Source: Pyropia yezoensis (lineage: Eukaryota; Rhodophyta; Bangiophyceae; Bangiales; Bangiaceae). Taken from it: DNA of 64,000 nucleotides. A program made the translations under genes and the position numbers. Within the stretch, counting starts at the first letter, position 1, and each line of letters begins with the position of its first letter. The notes beneath the pieces were generated by a model, which saw nothing but the letters and a program-made list of their open reading frames with translations, made no database searches and had not been told where the DNA came from. Below, piece by piece: positions 62,201-64,000 of this stretch. The stretch spans positions 1,920,882 to 1,984,881 of the forward strand of contig CM020618.1 of NCBI GenBank assembly GCA_009829735.1. Reading direction: 5' to 3'.

Positions 62201-64000
62201 GCGAGCGGGGCGTCGTCAACGCCGGTCCCCTCCCCCCAATACGTGGCGGCGAGGGCCCCCCCAATGAGCGCCAGCACGTCGGCAAGGCGGGCGGTCGGGC
62301 AGCGGGCCCAGCCCACCCCCACCCGCCGCAGCGCGTCCTGCACCCGCCGCCGCGCCTTGATGCTCGCCGCCCGCCGGAGGAGCGCCCGCAGCGGCCGCAG
62401 CACCGCCTCGGCGGTGGGCGCAAAGGTGGCCAGCTCGGCGAGGAGCTCCAGCACGTCCGCGGCGCGCGCCGCCCGGTTGGCCGCGTCCCGAGACCGCGCC
62501 GTGTCCGCCGCGTTGTTCACGTCCTCGTACTCGCGGCGGCCGGGGACGGTGGCGGTGCTGTCGTCGGCGGTGCCGGTCACTTCGCGGGCGGCCGCGCCGG
62601 CAATCGCCCCGACCGCCGCGTCGATGGAAAAGGTCGCTGCCGCGGCGGCCGCGGCGGCCAGGCCCGCCTCCTCGGCCGCGGCGCCGTCGGTGACCGCCGC
62701 AGCGCCGGCAGCGTGAGAGGTGCCGTTCGCGTCGGGAGCGTCGGCGTCGTCATTGGCTGCAGCGTCAGCAGAGTCGCTCTTGTCGTCAGAGTCAGTGGCA
62801 CCATCGGCAGCGTTGGAAGAGCCGTTCTCGATGGGAGCGGCGGCAGCGTCGGCGGCGCCATCAGCATCGTCGGTGGATCCGTTTTCATTGGGAGCGGCGG
62901 CAGCGTTGGGGGAGCCATCCGTGTTGGCAGCGTCGGTGGTGCCGCTCGCATCAGCAGCGTCGGCGGCGTCGTTACTATCGGCAGCGTCTGTCGAGACGCC
63001 ATCCTTGGCAGCGCCAGGAGCAGCGTCAGCGCCAGCGGCGCCGGCCTTGCCCGCCCTGTCGCCCGCTGCAGCCTCGTCCGTCCCCGCCGCGCCCGCCGTT
63101 GCTCCTGCCGTCGCCGCCGCCGCCGCTCGCTTCTTCTTAATCGCCACCAGCAGCGCGTGGAGGGCATAGACGACAACGTTGCGGCGAAAGCCCTCCGTGA
63201 GGGAGCCGGTCAGCTCCCGCACCACGTACGGCAGGTAGCCGTCGCCCAGCGTGAGCGTCACGCCCACCAGCCCCCGGAGGGCGGCGTCCCGCACCTCCGC
63301 CTCCCGCGACCGGAGGGCGGCAATGACCGGCGCCACCACGGCGGGCGCCCGCTGCGCCTGCAGGGCGGGGGGCAGGGCGGAGAGGAGGGAGGCGGCGGCA
63401 AGCGCTAGCGGCGCCCGAAACACCCGCGACCGGTCCCGCGCGGCCGACCCAGCCGTCACGACCGCGGCGGCGCCTTCGGTGCCGTCGGCGTGGACGTGGC
63501 GGAGGAGCTCGGGCAGCGCATAGTTGGCTACAAACGCTGCCTCACGGCTCAGCGGCGGCGCCGCGTCGCCGCCACCGCCGCCACCGCCGTCCGCGCCGCC
63601 GCCGCCGACCCCCCCCCCCCGGCCGCGGGGCGCCCACCCGCCGCCGCGGCGAAAGCCCTTTGGCGGCGGCGGCAGCGGTACGCCCGCGCCCCCCTTGGCA
63701 GCCGCGGGAAAGGCGGCGGCCACCGCCACCACGACCTTAAAGAGGGCCCCCCGGCGGGCGCCCGCTTCCTCCCCCCGCACCCGGTGGAGGAGCGACGCGA
63801 GCGCCCCGCGGTAGGCGCCCCAGGGGAGGAGCGCCGCGGCGGCGCCCGCGGCGGTGGCGGCCGCGTCGGCAACGGCCGCCACCTCGCCCTGCCGCCGCTC
63901 CTCGCGGCCGGCGTGTCCGCCCGCCCGCGGCGCCGCCGTTGCCGCCGCGTGCTCCACCGCCACCCGTACGCAGAGGGGGTAGAGGAAGGGGCGGACAGCG
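59218..64000 (-). CDS. UTP20: UTP20 (DRIM), U3 snoRNP / small-subunit processome HEAT-repeat protein, partial
   Basis: The C-terminal 1593 residues are visible; the frame is open at the right edge, so the N-terminus lies outside the window (the family usually has 2500-2800 aa). UTP20 is a huge alpha-solenoid of the nucleolar SSU processome needed for 18S rRNA processing. A diagnostic stretch is REAEVRDAALRGLVGV, then GDGYLPYVVRELTGSLTEGF and VVYALHALLVAI. The end has a basic tail with EAVVDPDAAAAKRRRKNEARR, matching the UTP20 C-terminus (VTNPDxAAKRKxKKN). Many Ala-rich helices follow HEAT spacing. Two unusual inserts: an Asp/Ala/Asn/Ser-rich acidic segment (about 62700-63010) and a Gly/Asp loop near 63570. 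No intron or break is visible. Confidence 0.8.
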   Translation of the reverse strand, partial: AVRPFLYPLCVRVAVEHAAATAAPRAGGHAGREERRQGEVAAVADAAATAAGAAAALLPWGAYRGALASLLHRVRGEEAGARRGALFKVVVAVAAAFPAAAKGGAGVPLPPPPKGFRRGGGWAPRGRGGGVGGGGADGGGGGGGDAAPPLSREAAFVANYALPELLRHVHADGTEGAAAVVTAGSAARDRSRVFRAPLALAAASLLSALPPALQAQRAPAVVAPVIAALRSREAEVRDAALRGLVGVTLTLGDGYLPYVVRELTGSLTEGFRRNVVVYALHALLVAIKKKRAAAAATAGATAGAAGTDEAAAGDRAGKAGAAGADAAPGAAKDGVSTDAADSNDAADAADASGTTDAANTDGSPNAAAAPNENGSTDDADGAADAAAAPIENGSSNAADGATDSDDKSDSADAAANDDADAPDANGTSHAAGAAAVTDGAAAEEAGLAAAAAAAATFSIDAAVGAIAGAAAREVTGTADDSTATVPGRREYEDVNNAADTARSRDAANRAARAADVLELLAELATFAPTAEAVLRPLRALLRRAASIKARRRVQDALRRVGVGWARCPTARLADVLALIGGALAATYWGEGTGVDDAPLAPPARPGRRKDRRLPAGPPGLDEGLTFIPLLGAPAGGGATAAAAAATTAVDRAAVGPAPPPPPMVAAAAARGAPTAASKVAAKNGWVLAEFALLLLHTFLGRGGGGGAARRADLAPAFVPILNTLPAALAAPADGLVLAALRVTPRLLRLRLLPAAGAGGGADGGATTSDALATAVARILTRTSAGGGGGSSSGSALFHAGLRAAAVVVAEMADPPSTAAARSGAPMDVGATDGGDMAAPVAPVAEVDLDATARSAWMEALVTVSRDALLTASADGQAAAITVLRAAIGAAVQTPGVYDAVETLSELAIRSHAPGVRSAAAAAAVAFFVRYPLAPRRRRAHLDFFVANLRYEHAAGRRSAVGALAALAARLPPRAAANEADYLWVALAAVVAVDPDGGVRADAAAAMRTVLGRLDDGVRVRALVALALGWYAGGGGAPPARSGAKGGRAKGGGAKGGAQGAADAAAAAAAAAAAKALALRRAGAAALAIAAESGALPVGVIETTAAGVAATVAAAAAADGLMATAAADGGDGGCGGGGGGGGGGGAPWEVLYGGLAAVEALLTAHEAAVAAAAAAARGGGADRLPLAASAAVAPLTAAPAVLVALLGTPHGWVRAAAARLVRRHVTALGSAYLLAPPPPPPPLPLAAATPADDDAGGPPPPPPPLPPPPTAAAVAAAARAPASAVAAPGGARSLLRALAAVLEAPGLGDGPGRAALGALLAVGDAVRREPRAGRVAADDSDSDGGGGGDGGPAAAGGGADEAGGRTLHWLLRRMSGLAARGGGRDGEASALLRRAIALRFLTEVATHWGAAVVAAHAVPLVAPVVKVVEADAAAAAAAAAAAAGVASLAGSKAAARRVADGGGGWAAAREEAAVVAAGGGGAAAVGGTTAAAAAAAAAAAAAADGAAVTASTLTALAAGLQAALVTALGAPAYWRVYGAHREALAAARRDRRRRREVEAVVDPDAAAAKRRRKNEARRVAKQQKRPGRRPGAKL

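Overview
The window looks like nuclear DNA of a red alga of the Bangiales (Porphyra/Pyropia type). Evidence: a plastid-targeted CpcT/CpeT phycobilin lyase (phycobilisome-bearing lineage), a cellulose synthase carrying an N-terminal CBM48 as reported for Porphyra/Pyropia CESA, a CYP97-type carotenoid hydroxylase, a plant-type plastid ALA dehydratase, very high G+C, mostly intronless genes with short GT-AG introns, and intergenic DNA full of long G or C homopolymers. No bacterial operons, rRNA, tRNA, CRISPR array, or recognisable retroviral or Polinton-like element was seen.

Layout. 1-6665 is an extremely G/C-rich, homopolymer-dominated stretch without a supportable gene. 6666-8425 (minus) is a broken S8 subtilase with a plus-strand fragment of a chlorophyll b reductase-like SDR (NYC1/NOL type) lodged in its catalytic domain. 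8426-14909 shows no convincing gene. 14910-19880 holds a secreted beta-solenoid-like protein, a GST-like gene running in a different frame into a BT1 (folate/pteridine transporter family) gene that lacks its N-terminus, and a truncated acetoacetyl-CoA synthetase-like relic facing it tail to tail. From 21.5 kb the DNA becomes an ordinary gene region: CHCH/Mic19-like protein, ALAD, PAT1, CYP97, NDUFB2, CpcT, MLH3, eIF2A, SMP-30-like protein, bL25m (four exons) and CESA (to 47517). 47518-51644 is gene-free. Then come a convergent pair of paralogous small plastid membrane proteins (51645-53514), a three-exon CLC channel (55058-57562) and UTP20, which runs off the right edge.

Functionally, several genes serve the plastid: ALAD supplies tetrapyrrole precursors, CpcT attaches bilins made from that pathway, CYP97 hydroxylates carotenoids, and the convergent pair probably sits in a plastid membrane. 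NDUFB2, the CHCH protein and bL25m serve mitochondria (bL25m could be plastid). PAT1, eIF2A and UTP20 act in mRNA decay, translation and ribosome biogenesis. CESA builds wall cellulose. This is loose neighbourhood, not an operon.

The most unusual parts are the 6.6-20 kb zone of truncated and nested gene pieces (either a rearrangement hotspot or assembly joins), an MLH3 with degenerate ATPase motifs, a 214-bp MITE-like element upstream of eIF2A, and the convergent plastid paralog pair.
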